Origin: Bacillota bacterium
GTDB lineage: Bacteria > Bacillota > Clostridia > Acetivibrionales > DTU013
Assembly: GCA_023435925.1 (NCBI GenBank)
Contig: JAEZLF010000127.1
Coordinates: 1 to 7,623 of the forward strand
Length of the DNA stretch: 7,623 bases
Direction: 5' to 3'
The notes beneath the pieces are model-generated. The model ran no database searches and was not told the DNA's origin. It saw only the letters and a list, made by a program, of their open reading frames with translations. Shown here piece by piece: positions 1 through 6,292 of the stretch. The position numbers were made by a program, and so were the translations under genes. Position 1 is the stretch's first letter. Each line of letters opens with the position of its first letter.

Positions 1-440
1 TCGTAACGGTATGCTTTGGCGATGATTGTTACCCACTTATCGGACACATTATCATAATAGATATTCTTTTTGACCTTCACCCTGCCCATCAAGTCATAGA
101 CATATACCGTCCGATTCATTTCTGAAAGGCTCTTTGAACTGTCATAGTTCACCGGTGAAACTTCGGCGATCTTTCTTCCGGCATTATCATAGATAGCAAT
201 AGCTGTACCGCTTAGTGCATCAGTAGTTCGGACAAGGAGACCCATTTGACTGTATTCATATTCTGTTGTATTCCCATCCGCATCTGTAACGGTAAGAGGC
301 TTGCCTTCCCAGTCGTATGTGATGCTTGTTGAGATGGTTACCTCCGTACCGGTCTCATCGAGGCTTATCCTGTAGGTTATTCCACCATGCCCCTTCTTGA
401 GATAGTTTACCTCTATTATATTTGGCTGTAAATACTCCAA
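1..440 (-). CDS. RHS/YD-repeat protein fragment, 5'-truncated, runs off left edge
   Basis: An open minus-strand frame reads through to the window edge with no stop. It contains YD-type repeats: ITYDWEGKPLTVTDADGN, TEYEYSQMGLLVRTTD, IAIYDNAGRKIAEVSP and VYVYDLMGRVKVKKN. The Tyr-Asp-x-x-Gly-Arg pattern is the hallmark of RHS/YD-repeat proteins, which form large secreted or wall-associated shells that often carry a variable C-terminal toxin. RHS proteins are usually over 1000 residues. Here the frame is closed upstream by a TAA at 446-444, and the first possible start is a TTG at 440-438 with no convincing ribosome binding site, so the 5' part is missing. Recognisable RHS-like sequence begins somewhere between about 355 and 420, and the GC content rises there. 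The frame overlaps the 3' end of the preceding gene in another phase. It is either a displaced (orphan) RHS module or the 3' remnant of an interrupted RHS gene. The family call is secure; functionality is doubtful. Confidence 0.8.
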   Translation of the reverse strand, partial: MEYLQPNIIEVNYLKKGHGGITYRISLDETGTEVTISTSITYDWEGKPLTVTDADGNTTEYEYSQMGLLVRTTDALSGTAIAIYDNAGRKIAEVSPVNYDSSKSLSEMNRTVYVYDLMGRVKVKKNIYYDNVSDKWVTIIAKAYRY

Positions 441-972
441 TATTTAGTAAATCCTCAATCAACTGGATATAGCTACTAGTATCAGACTCCCAGGGATTTT
501 TCTTTATTACAGGTGAATGGATGACAAAGTAAATAATAACTTTTTCATGATCCGGTATCACTAATCCACTGTCCCTAAACCTATCAATTGCGTTCTTGAC
601 CTGATCTCTTATACTATATTTATAGTAATTAACTGGATCAAATAGAAAGTCTTTAATATTAATCTGTATTGTATCTGAACTTATTAAGTTAATTTTTACA
701 TTATCCAGTTTACACGAGTGGTTTATATCTGCACTTTCCATATCACATTCTATGCCAAACTGAATGTTCCGTGTATTGAAATATTCTTTATCCACGGTAT
801 TAGTTAAATTATCATATATCCCAAATAACTCCGTCAAATTATCCACGGATACTATACTGCAATTATCTCATATTTTACAAATGGATTCTTTGTACAATTT
901 TATCTCCGTGCCAATCTGTAAGCATATTTCCTGCAAACCTTCAACATATTCATTATACTCATTATACCTCAT
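355..972 (-). pseudogene. Hypothetical protein gene with in-frame TGA, ~205 codons
   Basis: An AAGGAGGG ribosome binding site lies 7 bases before an ATG at 972-970, and the frame begins MRYNEYNEYVEGLQEICLQI. After 34 residues it meets a TGA at 870-868, then continues in the same phase for 171 codons to a TGA at 357-355. A gene finder would restart at the GTG at 846-844 (163 residues), but no ribosome binding site precedes that GTG. The simplest reading is one gene broken by a nonsense mutation. I do not recognise the family. The product would be soluble, acidic and AT-rich in codon use, with alternating beta and helical segments and no signal peptide or membrane segment. The last 6-20 residues (through WWNNLQDKPR) lie in DNA that reads as RHS sequence in another phase, so the native C-terminus may be lost. 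Its place beside an RHS fragment makes an immunity-type or mobile-element accessory role conceivable, but nothing in the sequence proves either. Confidence 0.65.
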
Positions 973-979
973 AATATTT

Positions 980-987
980 CCCTCCTT
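980..987 (-). promoter_or_regulatory. Ribosome binding site AAGGAGGG for ATG 972
   Basis: AAGGAGGG lies 7 bases upstream of the ATG at 972-970 and 10 bases after the stop of the preceding gene (999-997). This near-perfect site decides the start: the intended reading frame begins at 972, ahead of the in-frame TGA at 870-868, and not at the GTG at 846. The close spacing suggests translation coupled to the upstream gene. Confidence 0.8.
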
Positions 988-996
988 GTATACTTA

Positions 997-1898
997 TCAG
1001 CTATATAGTGATTCAATGAAGCTGTCTTCGATTGCTAAAACTGTCGCACCTGGAAATAGCATCTGATTGGAGTAATAGTCCTTCTGAGTCTCCAGGCATA
1101 CCAGTATTACATCGCTAAGTTTTTGGCTTGACAGCAAAAATGCGTCTAATTTTGATTTGCGTACATAATCATTTGTGATCATGATAAATACAAACTTATC
1201 CATATACTTACAGTCTGCTTCTCTCACCTCGCTATTTTCAATTCTTTGTCCCCGGAATACATATTCTAGAACTGATTCAATCCAAAAGTCATTTAAAATC
1301 AGTAACTTAAAAATAAGTCCGCCAGATTCGTTATTCTCAATTAAATGTATTCCGTGGTACCTGATACCTTCCTGATCAGGGTCATATTTTATTTCTTCGT
1401 TCAGTTGTTGCTCAAGTTGTATTGCGCTATTTCTGTCATCTGTAATAAAGATACATTGATCAACAATACTCAGAGTCGGTATAATTTGAGTATTGCGTAG
1501 TGATCTCTCATCTTGCAAAACAAATCTTCTTGGTCGGTCTTGATCTTATAGAATGCATAAGCCGATTTTGTCGTAAAAAGTATTCCAAGCACACGGCTTG
1601 CCGAACCAATGTCTGCCTTCATTCCCTTGGCAGCCCGTGACGAAACAAATAATGGTGCTTTAAAAGAACTCATCATGTATCTGTTTTGAATAACTTCTAC
1701 ACCTAAACCGAATAAAAGGCACGCAATTTCTCCCTGCATTATTCGCCGTAAAACAAAGTCTGAATGAGAATTGGTTGATTTTGGTTTTATCCCCTAAACA
1801 TCATTTACACATCTTCTCCCGGCGTCAGTCAGTGTATACAGGCTCATTTCTGACACAGCTTCGCTCTCTTTGTACTTTAATATGTTAGGTGCTATTAC
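997..1898 (-). pseudogene. Winged-helix-type accessory gene remnant, 5'-truncated, nonsense and frameshift
   Basis: Three open pieces join into one protein of about 300 residues. The first reads VIAPNILKYKESEAVSEMSL then YTLTDAGRRCVNDV and stops at TAG 1796-1794. The same phase continues with GIKPKSTNSHSDFVLRRI and the segment starting MQGEIACLLFG (ATG 1739), ending at TGA 1472-1470. A phase shift near 1501-1545 leads into the last 173 codons, ending at 999-997. The YTLTDAGRR segment looks like the wing of a winged-helix domain. The following mixed alpha/beta part resembles, by memory only, accessory proteins of Firmicutes plasmids and integrative elements (replication-relaxation type). The start is missing: at about 1898 the frame runs into IS3-family sequence. 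Individual pieces could be mispredicted as separate genes of 89 and 173 residues, the latter from a TTG at 1518 that lacks a ribosome binding site. The decay call is firmer than the family suggestion. Confidence 0.65.
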
Positions 1899-2025
1899 GG
1901 CATACTGTATTTGTGTCTATTCCCATTTCTTCTGACACACTCGTTGCCGATTTACCGCTTTCCAAGATATATTTGGCTGTTCGTTCTCTCGTTTCTTGTG
2001 AATACTTGCTATTGTTACTTGGCAT
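1885..2025 (-). pseudogene. IS3-family transposase orfA remnant, first ~41 codons
   Basis: The frame starts with ATG 2025-2023 behind AAAGGAGAAT and reads MPSNNSKYSQETRERTAKYI, LESGKSATSVSEEMGIDTNT, VCRNST, then TAA at 1887-1885. It matches the N-terminal helix-turn-helix of IS3-family OrfA proteins, which commonly read like KY-QE-R-QTAKYVIESGKSA--VAEE-GI--NTVCRWVR. The match breaks after VCR, where WVR would be expected, so the element ends at about 1898 and the last few codons belong to the adjacent gene remnant. Full OrfA is roughly 90-110 residues; the rest, and all of OrfB (the DDE catalytic part), are absent. It cannot transpose by itself. It marks where an insertion-mediated deletion removed the 5' part of the neighbouring gene. 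Confidence 0.8.
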
Positions 2026-2095
2026 AGTAAATTCTCCTTTTGTATGCATATGACTTTATCATATCGACTCTATAAAAGTCAAACCATCCCAAATT
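1898..2095 (-). mobile_element. IS3-family insertion sequence remnant (left end only)
   Basis: This is the DNA of the truncated element: the orfA start, its ribosome binding site and the leader before it. The outer end is not fixed by sequence. On the minus strand a candidate terminus begins TGGGATGGTTTGAC near 2093-2080, consistent with IS3-family ends starting in TG, but no second end exists here to confirm it as an inverted repeat. The inner boundary near 1898 is set by the loss of OrfA similarity. No target-site duplication can be recognised because the far end is gone. Confidence 0.5.
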
Positions 2096-2128
2096 ATACA
2101 TATAATGTTATTACATACTGTATAATTT
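2091..2128. repeat. Perfect 10-base inverted repeat, 18-base spacer
   Basis: AAATTATACA at 2091-2100 is the exact reverse complement of TGTATAATTT at 2119-2128. It lies just outside the likely end of the IS3 remnant. It could be an operator-like site or a structural remnant. It is AT-rich, so chance occurrence in this background is possible. Confidence 0.5.
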
Positions 2129-2140
2129 TGATAAATTTTT

Positions 2141-2162
2141 ATTCTTTTCTGTATAAAAGAAT
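2141..2162 (+). repeat. AT-only 8-base hairpin, possible weak plus-strand terminator
   Basis: ATTCTTTT (2141-2148) pairs with AAAAGAAT (2155-2162) across a 6-base loop. On the plus strand it runs into TTTTTGTGT. There is no plus-strand gene to terminate, and the stem has one G-C pair, so a terminator role is weakly supported. Confidence 0.3.
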
Positions 2163-2415
2163 TTTTGTGTAGATATTTTCATAACATTGGTGTTTAAAAT
2201 GGAAAACCGTCAATAAGAAGAGCATTTATCTAAAAAGTTCTTGTACTTCAAATATGTTCGTGAGAGATATAAAAAACCGCCGAGTTGCCATCGTTGACAT
2301 CACTGTGATTAAATAGAACTGCATAATAGAGCTTTGCAGATTACCATTATTGTAATAATTTAATTACTAAGTGTGGCTTTGTTGGTTTATACATCAATCG
2401 GGCATAGAAGGATAC

Positions 2416-3123
2416 TTACTCAAACTCGCGGAATCCCATCATCAGCCAATCGTCCTTTGTAATAGTGTTCTTGGCTGTCAGGCCGTTGGATCGTTGAAAT
2501 TGATGAAGTGCCTTTTTTAGATCGTCCTGGTATATACCATCCAGCTCACCGCTATAGAAACCCAACTCCAGGAGCTGCCGCTGAATGGCAAGTACATCGG
2601 AGCCCCTATCCCCAGGATTGATTTCCGCAAAGCCCCTTCCAAAAGGACCAAATTGTCCATTTACAATGACAACCTCTGTACCGATGGGTACAAGCGCATA
2701 CAGCTCAGCCACATCCTCGCTGAACATACGGATACACCCTTTGCTGGCTGCTGAGCCGATGGAATCGTCAAAGATGGTGCCGTGGATCCCGTACGTCCCC
2801 CAGGGTACGTCCAGCCCCAGCCAGCTTCCGCCGAATCCTTCACCCCAGTCGCCCTTCTCGATTATTTTCCACGATCCCAGCGGTGACGGGTAGCCGGACT
2901 TTCCGGAGGCAATAATATACTCCTTTACACATTTCCCGTTTTCCAGCAGATACAGTGTCTTATCCTCTATTTCGATAAAAATGCTGTACACTTTTTTTGC
3001 ATCTTTGACAGCGCTTTTATTTACAAATGTACCGTCGAAATATGCATCCACCAAAATCTGCGCAGCAGACAGCATGACAAGCACCATCATAAATCCCGCA
3101 ATAGAAAGCTTCATTCTGTTCAA
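2416..3123 (-). CDS. L,D-transpeptidase (YkuD domain) with peptidoglycan-binding domain
   Basis: A 235-residue protein by my start. A hydrophobic segment at residues 5-29 (KLSIAGFMMVLVMLSAAQIL onward) is a signal anchor or uncleaved signal peptide, so the enzyme acts outside the membrane. Residues ~45-155 form a YkuD domain: FIEIEDKTLYLLENG, the YPSPLGSW turn, then YGIHGT and SKGCIRM, with His114 and catalytic Cys130. Residues ~171-230 are a PG_binding_1 domain (GSDVLAIQRQLLELGFYSGE then GIYQDD). Such enzymes cross-link cell-wall stem peptides 3-3 or attach proteins to the wall, through an acyl-enzyme on the cysteine. The start is TTG 3123-3121 because GGAGGT sits 6 bases before it; the first ATG of the longer frame (3171) has no such site, and the internal ATG at 3114 is too far away. 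The gene stands alone after an upstream terminator, unrelated in pathway to the sugar-acid operon. Family call is confident; the exact substrate is unknown. Confidence 0.93.
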   Translation of the reverse strand: MNRMKLSIAGFMMVLVMLSAAQILVDAYFDGTFVNKSAVKDAKKVYSIFIEIEDKTLYLLENGKCVKEYIIASGKSGYPSPLGSWKIIEKGDWGEGFGGSWLGLDVPWGTYGIHGTIFDDSIGSAASKGCIRMFSEDVAELYALVPIGTEVVIVNGQFGPFGRGFAEINPGDRGSDVLAIQRQLLELGFYSGELDGIYQDDLKKALHQFQRSNGLTAKNTITKDDWLMMGFREFE

Positions 3124-3129
3124 GCTAAC

Positions 3130-3135
3130 ACCTCC
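3130..3135 (-). promoter_or_regulatory. Ribosome binding site GGAGGT selecting TTG start 3123
   Basis: GGAGGT is followed by a 6-base spacer and TTG AAC AGA ATG. The spacing favours the TTG over the ATG nine bases further on, and rules out the ATG at 3171, which lies upstream of the site. Confidence 0.75.
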
Positions 3136-3192
3136 GCACAACAAATCACTGTGTCGCCGCGCTTCCAGCAATATTGTTTATGTCGCATATAG

Positions 3193-3227
3193 CAGTAAAA
3201 GAAAAATGCATAATAGGTATTATGCAT
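3193..3227 (-). terminator. Rho-independent terminator after uxaE operon
   Basis: Read on the minus strand, ATGCATAATA and TATTATGCAT form a perfect inverted repeat separated by CC, effectively a 9-base stem with a 4-base loop, followed directly by TTTTTCTTTT. It lies about 80 bases after the uxaE stop and before the L,D-transpeptidase gene, so it should separate the two transcription units. The stem has few G-C pairs, so it may leak. Confidence 0.7.
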
Positions 3228-3308
3228 CTTATCTCATACTATTTATATTAGAGGCATCGTTAAAAAATAACTTCCACTAAATTATGCATGGGGAACTGTA
3301 TTGGAAAC

Positions 3309-4835
3309 TCAAAGCCCCAGTGTCTCAAAATGCCTGCCGATATGCTTCTGCAGTGCTTGATAATATTTATCCTCATACCGGTTCAGCAGAGTATAAATAT
3401 CATCTCTGAAGGTGGAAGAACCATCCGGATTTTTAGCCGTAAGCATCAGGCCGTAAGTAATATGGAGTACCTGCCTGGAATCATCCATTTCAAGGAACTT
3501 CGGCAGCTCCTTATCCTCCATTTTGTCAATATCAGGCACATTGGAGGCCTGGCCGCTGATGTGATAATACTTTTTCGCTGCGTTCAGATTTTCAATGGCA
3601 AACTTATGCATTCTTCTGTATAATACGGGGTCCATAACGGAAATCACTCTGACCGCCTCCAGCCAGTTGGTCCCCGCTGTCTTCAGGTGATACTCTCCCC
3701 CGGTCTTTTCGCCGACTACCGGGAAAATGCTGAACTTGTCGCTTCCGGAATGAACACTGATTTTGTAGCCAAAATGCCTGGCAATCCTGACATGCATGTC
3801 AAATTCTGCTGTAAACTGCTGAATGTCCCCGATATAATCAATACCCTTCTGGAACTCTCCGCAGAACCTGGGCGCAAGGCTGGTAACATCAACTCCGCTT
3901 TCAATTAGCTCAGAAGCCACGAAATAGTGGGATTCCGGTGATGTTGAGGTCAGCGTTTCGTCAATGGACATTTCAAAATCAATCGGCCTTCCGCAGTTTT
4001 TAATCGTGGAATTGTATATTTCAATCGTATAGCGGATTGCTTTCAGATAAATCAGTACAACCTTCCTGAATTCAGCAACTGAAAATTCTATAGAGCTGTC
4101 CTCATCGATCTTTATTTTTTTGCCGAGGTACTTCCCTTCCAGGCTCTTTCTGTCAGCTTCAGGCAGTGCCAGGTAACGCTGGTCAATCTCCGTCTGGCTC
4201 AGAGCAGGAACCGAATTGTCGATATGCTCCGAGCAGTCCAGCGTAATCATGGTAAACCCGCAGCCGATGGCCATTTTTACTTCCTCAGCAGTCTTCAGAT
4301 GATCCCCGTCCGCTCCGAAACCCGATGTGTAGCCCTCCTGGAATACCGCCCAGGAAGCCGCAGCCAGAACATCGTTATAGTCTCTGCTCGTCAGGTTCAG
4401 TTCGCGTATCGATTGCTGTGCCAGAACAGGGAAAATATTTTTTCCCTTCAGTGTGCGGATATGTCCTGCCGAAGCCAAACCAAGCCTGTCACCTAAACCA
4501 ACCGTTGTTTTAATCCCCTTATGGTTTGAAGGCTTTGTAAAGGGAAACAATCCTCTGATCAACTGGCAATTATCGAAACTCAGATCACATATTTTCGCCT
4601 TACCGGATCCACAATCCATTTCAGTGCCGTTAAACTGCCCATAAGCATTTCCTTCGCGATAAACAACCAGCTTTTTGGCAGAATCCACGAATGCAATAAA
4701 AAAGTATGATCCTTCAGAGAGGTATATGGAATCCGGATATACCCTGTTTTCGTCAAAGCTATTTCTCAATCTGTCTTTTACCTTATCAACCTGGGAGCCG
4801 CATTCATCCAGCATGCTGCATACTTTCATCCACAT
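3309..4835 (-). CDS. uxaE: Tagaturonate epimerase UxaE
   Basis: A 508-residue protein, near the usual ~480-500 of the UxaE family. The enzyme interconverts D-tagaturonate and D-fructuronate (C3 epimerisation) in the cytoplasm, letting galacturonate-derived carbon enter the fructuronate-mannonate branch; it was described from Thermotoga. Family-like blocks in order: GLGDRLGLASAGHIR (113-127), VLAQQSIRELN (137-147), FGADGDHLKT (173-182), TMITLDCSEHI (195-205), a SIDETL-to-SHYF block (290-304), ISVHSGSDKFSIFP (359-372) and HLKTAGTNWLEAVR (383-396). The conserved His, Asp and Glu residues are plausible metal ligands or catalytic bases; I cannot assign them individually. AGGAGGTG lies 10 bases before ATG 4835; a second ATG two codons on is less well spaced. 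It starts 42 bases after the larA-like gene and is the last gene of the operon. No frame damage seen. Recognition is from memory of the family, and the related substrate range was not tested. Confidence 0.88.
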   Translation of the reverse strand: MWMKVCSMLDECGSQVDKVKDRLRNSFDENRVYPDSIYLSEGSYFFIAFVDSAKKLVVYREGNAYGQFNGTEMDCGSGKAKICDLSFDNCQLIRGLFPFTKPSNHKGIKTTVGLGDRLGLASAGHIRTLKGKNIFPVLAQQSIRELNLTSRDYNDVLAAASWAVFQEGYTSGFGADGDHLKTAEEVKMAIGCGFTMITLDCSEHIDNSVPALSQTEIDQRYLALPEADRKSLEGKYLGKKIKIDEDSSIEFSVAEFRKVVLIYLKAIRYTIEIYNSTIKNCGRPIDFEMSIDETLTSTSPESHYFVASELIESGVDVTSLAPRFCGEFQKGIDYIGDIQQFTAEFDMHVRIARHFGYKISVHSGSDKFSIFPVVGEKTGGEYHLKTAGTNWLEAVRVISVMDPVLYRRMHKFAIENLNAAKKYYHISGQASNVPDIDKMEDKELPKFLEMDDSRQVLHITYGLMLTAKNPDGSSTFRDDIYTLLNRYEDKYYQALQKHIGRHFETLGL

Positions 4836-4845
4836 GGTATCAAAA

Positions 4846-4853
4846 CACCTCCT
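4846..4853 (-). promoter_or_regulatory. Ribosome binding site AGGAGGTG of uxaE
   Basis: AGGAGGTG lies 10 bases before ATG 4835-4833, inside the 42-base gap after the upstream gene's TGA. No promoter or terminator fits in this gap, so uxaE depends on upstream transcription. Confidence 0.75.
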
Positions 4854-4877
4854 GTTAATTTAAAACTAGAAATAATC

Positions 4878-6206
4878 TCAGATTCTGCCCCTGCACGCCC
4901 ACAGTCCAAGTGCCGGATTACTGATATAGTAGATTTCCTCTCCATTATCCAGCGTGTTGAAGCCATCCTTCAGCTTCTGCGGATCATAAAGCTTTATCGT
5001 CTCCTCAATAGATGCATACTTGAAGTTCACACCCTCTGTCTCTTCCCGTGTCAGCTTTCCCGGCGCATAAGTGATGGAGAATCGCCCATCCGAGGAACCA
5101 TGGATCAAGTGGGCTGCAACCGAAAGATTATTCTGCAGGTCTTCCGTTGTCTTGCACAGCTCCAGCACCTTTTCTCTTCCGACGTAACCGTACTTGCGGA
5201 TCAGGATATCATTCACATCGTCTTCTCCAAACTTTTTGACGCCGGGAGCTATCACGATCAATTCTCCATCGTCTGCAATAGCCATTCTGGTTCTGTAAAC
5301 CGCCTTATTCCCAAGCCATGTGCTCTTAAACTCACGTTCATCCAGATACACAACCACCTTTTTCAGAGGTTGGTCTACGTATATGATGTTCCTTTCCTGA
5401 CTGAGACGTACAGCCTCTTCAAATACATTCCTGCTGCTTCCGGCGAAAAGCCCGTGAATCGCTATTGATCCTTCAGACTGAGTTGTAACCGTTAACACGT
5501 ACATCACAGGTACATTATTCAAAAAATGCTCCTGGGCATAGTCGAAAACCTTACGGACCGGCGAATGATCTTTCCCCATAATTCTTTCAAGACCATAGAA
5601 TGCACCAAGCATGTGGGACTGACTGATCATATTGCTGCCGCCGCAGCCCACGAATATGTTTTTACTATAATTGGCCATGCCAACCACTTCATGAGGCACG
5701 ACCTGCCCGATCGAAATAATCAGATCATAGGATTTATCCACAATCCGCCTGTTCACTTCAACATCGATGGGATTGGATAGCAGGCCTTCAGAAACTTCAT
5801 GTACGTATTCTGCGGGAACCTGCCCGATTTTTACGACATCATTTCTCCAATTGTGGACAATAATAGCTTCTTCGGGAACAACACCGCCAAAAAACTCTTT
5901 GATTTCAACCGCCGACATGGGCTCATGAGTCCCCAGCGCAGGCAGAATATCTACATGGCAGCTATCCTTGAGCAATTCATAGTAAATGGCGGTAATTTTT
6001 CCTGCGCCGGAATGCATCCTTGTAAAGTCAGGCGGAATCAGCAATACCTTTTTCAAGCCCTCTTTACTTGCGGCGATGTTCACAGTCAGGCTTTCCTTCA
6101 ATACATTGAAAAGTTCCTTCTCTCCAATGCCGTTTTGATCTTTTGATAGTAAAATGATGTCTTCCAAGATGATTCTCTCCCTCCCAAGAAAAATCGTTTT
6201 GCTCAT
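4878..6206 (-). CDS. LarA-family nickel-pincer racemase/epimerase, probable hydroxy-acid or aldonate substrate
   Basis: A 442-residue protein of the LarA (DUF2088) family, whose members racemise or epimerise alpha-hydroxy acids at C2 by hydride transfer to a nickel-pincer nucleotide bound to a lysine. Key residues of Lactobacillus LarA are matched with exact spacing: Asp60 and Arg63 in PPDFTRMHSG (D72, R75), His94 in GTHEP (H108), His172 and Lys182 ten residues apart (H174, K184), and His198 sixteen after the lysine (H200). So the cofactor site looks intact. The surroundings of these residues differ from true lactate racemase (PHEVVGMANYSKNIF instead of a GYSGG-R-K stretch), so lactate is not assumed. 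Between gnd and uxaE, a sugar-acid C2 epimerisation such as gluconate/mannonate is attractive but inferred. No larB, larC or larE for cofactor synthesis is in view. The start is uncertain: ATG 6206 has no clear ribosome binding site, while TTG 6167 follows GGGAGGGAG by 9 bases. Confidence 0.87.
   Translation of the reverse strand: MSKTIFLGRERIILEDIILLSKDQNGIGEKELFNVLKESLTVNIAASKEGLKKVLLIPPDFTRMHSGAGKITAIYYELLKDSCHVDILPALGTHEPMSAVEIKEFFGGVVPEEAIIVHNWRNDVVKIGQVPAEYVHEVSEGLLSNPIDVEVNRRIVDKSYDLIISIGQVVPHEVVGMANYSKNIFVGCGGSNMISQSHMLGAFYGLERIMGKDHSPVRKVFDYAQEHFLNNVPVMYVLTVTTQSEGSIAIHGLFAGSSRNVFEEAVRLSQERNIIYVDQPLKKVVVYLDEREFKSTWLGNKAVYRTRMAIADDGELIVIAPGVKKFGEDDVNDILIRKYGYVGREKVLELCKTTEDLQNNLSVAAHLIHGSSDGRFSITYAPGKLTREETEGVNFKYASIEETIKLYDPQKLKDGFNTLDNGEEIYYISNPALGLWACRGRI
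6177..6185 (-). promoter_or_regulatory. Possible ribosome binding site GGGAGGGAG pointing to TTG 6167
   Basis: This purine-rich site lies inside the predicted larA-like frame, 9 bases before an in-frame TTG (6167-6165). If used, the protein would be 13 residues shorter (429). The ATG at 6206 is preceded by TTCCTGTGTC with no purine-rich site. The short N-terminal strand MSKTIFLGRERIIL looks like a normal LarA beginning, so the choice stays open. Confidence 0.4.
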
Positions 6207-6208
6207 GA

Positions 6209-6242
6209 CACAGGAATTTCTTAAAATGAATCATTTCCTGTG
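6209..6242 (-). repeat. 8-base hairpin just before larA-like ATG
   Basis: CACAGGAA (6209-6216) and TTCCTGTG (6235-6242) are perfect complements around an 18-base loop. On the minus strand the 3' arm ends 2 bases before ATG 6206. There is no T-run, so it is not a standard terminator. It could affect initiation at that ATG or act in RNA processing between gnd and the larA-like gene. Confidence 0.5.
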
Positions 6243-6254
6243 CTTAAATAGCTA

Positions 6255-6292
6255 GGGGACACTCCCCGGCTTTTGAATGCAGAGCTGTCCCC
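6255..6292 (-). repeat. GC-rich GGGGACA/TGTCCCC hairpin after gnd
   Basis: GGGGACA (6255-6261) and TGTCCCC (6286-6292) pair perfectly; with a one-base bulge CTC/GAG extends the stem to 10 pairs. It starts 9 bases after the gnd stop. On the minus strand it is followed by TAGCTATTTAAG, not a T-run, so it resembles a REP-like or mRNA-stabilising element more than an intrinsic terminator. Sequences of the type TGGGGACAG recur as short dispersed repeats in many Firmicutes genomes (from memory). Confidence 0.55.

Larger units (their letters stand above)
2026..2415. other. AT-rich gene-free stretch between IS remnant and L,D-transpeptidase gene
   Basis: No reading frame with coding character or ribosome binding site was found on either strand. 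The stretch holds the leader of the IS3 remnant, a 10-base inverted repeat (2091-2128), an 8-base AT-only hairpin (2141-2162) and several short palindromes such as ATTATTGTAATAAT near 2346-2359. No convincing terminator for the L,D-transpeptidase gene is visible. A minus-strand TTTTTT run near 2272-2277 follows GGCGG but lacks a matching upstream arm. Confidence 0.6.

Noticed and set aside
868..870. In-frame TGA read as selenocysteine or tryptophan
   Set aside because: No selenoprotein family is recognised. The neighbouring gene also carries a TAG and a frameshift, and the intact genes use TGA as stop, so decay fits better.
764..1375. Plus-strand frames at 764-1066 and 1175-1375
   Set aside because: They are antisense to the decayed minus-strand genes, have low-complexity Ser/Leu/Tyr-rich translations, and lack ribosome binding sites.
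2255..2300. Terminator for the L,D-transpeptidase gene at the minus-strand TTTTTT run
   Set aside because: The GGCGG before the T-run has no complementary upstream arm; only scattered short palindromes occur nearby.
3136..3205. Promoter for the L,D-transpeptidase gene (minus-strand TTTACT near 3197 with an AT-rich hexamer about 17 bases on)
   Set aside because: Both hexamers match the sigma-A consensus poorly and the -35 overlaps the terminator tail, so I do not list it.
2585..6146. Plus-strand open frames opposite the L,D-transpeptidase, uxaE and larA-like genes (for example 3288-3623, 5100-5468, 5799-6146)
   Set aside because: Each lies antisense inside a well-recognised gene, lacks family character, and shows no consistent ribosome binding site.
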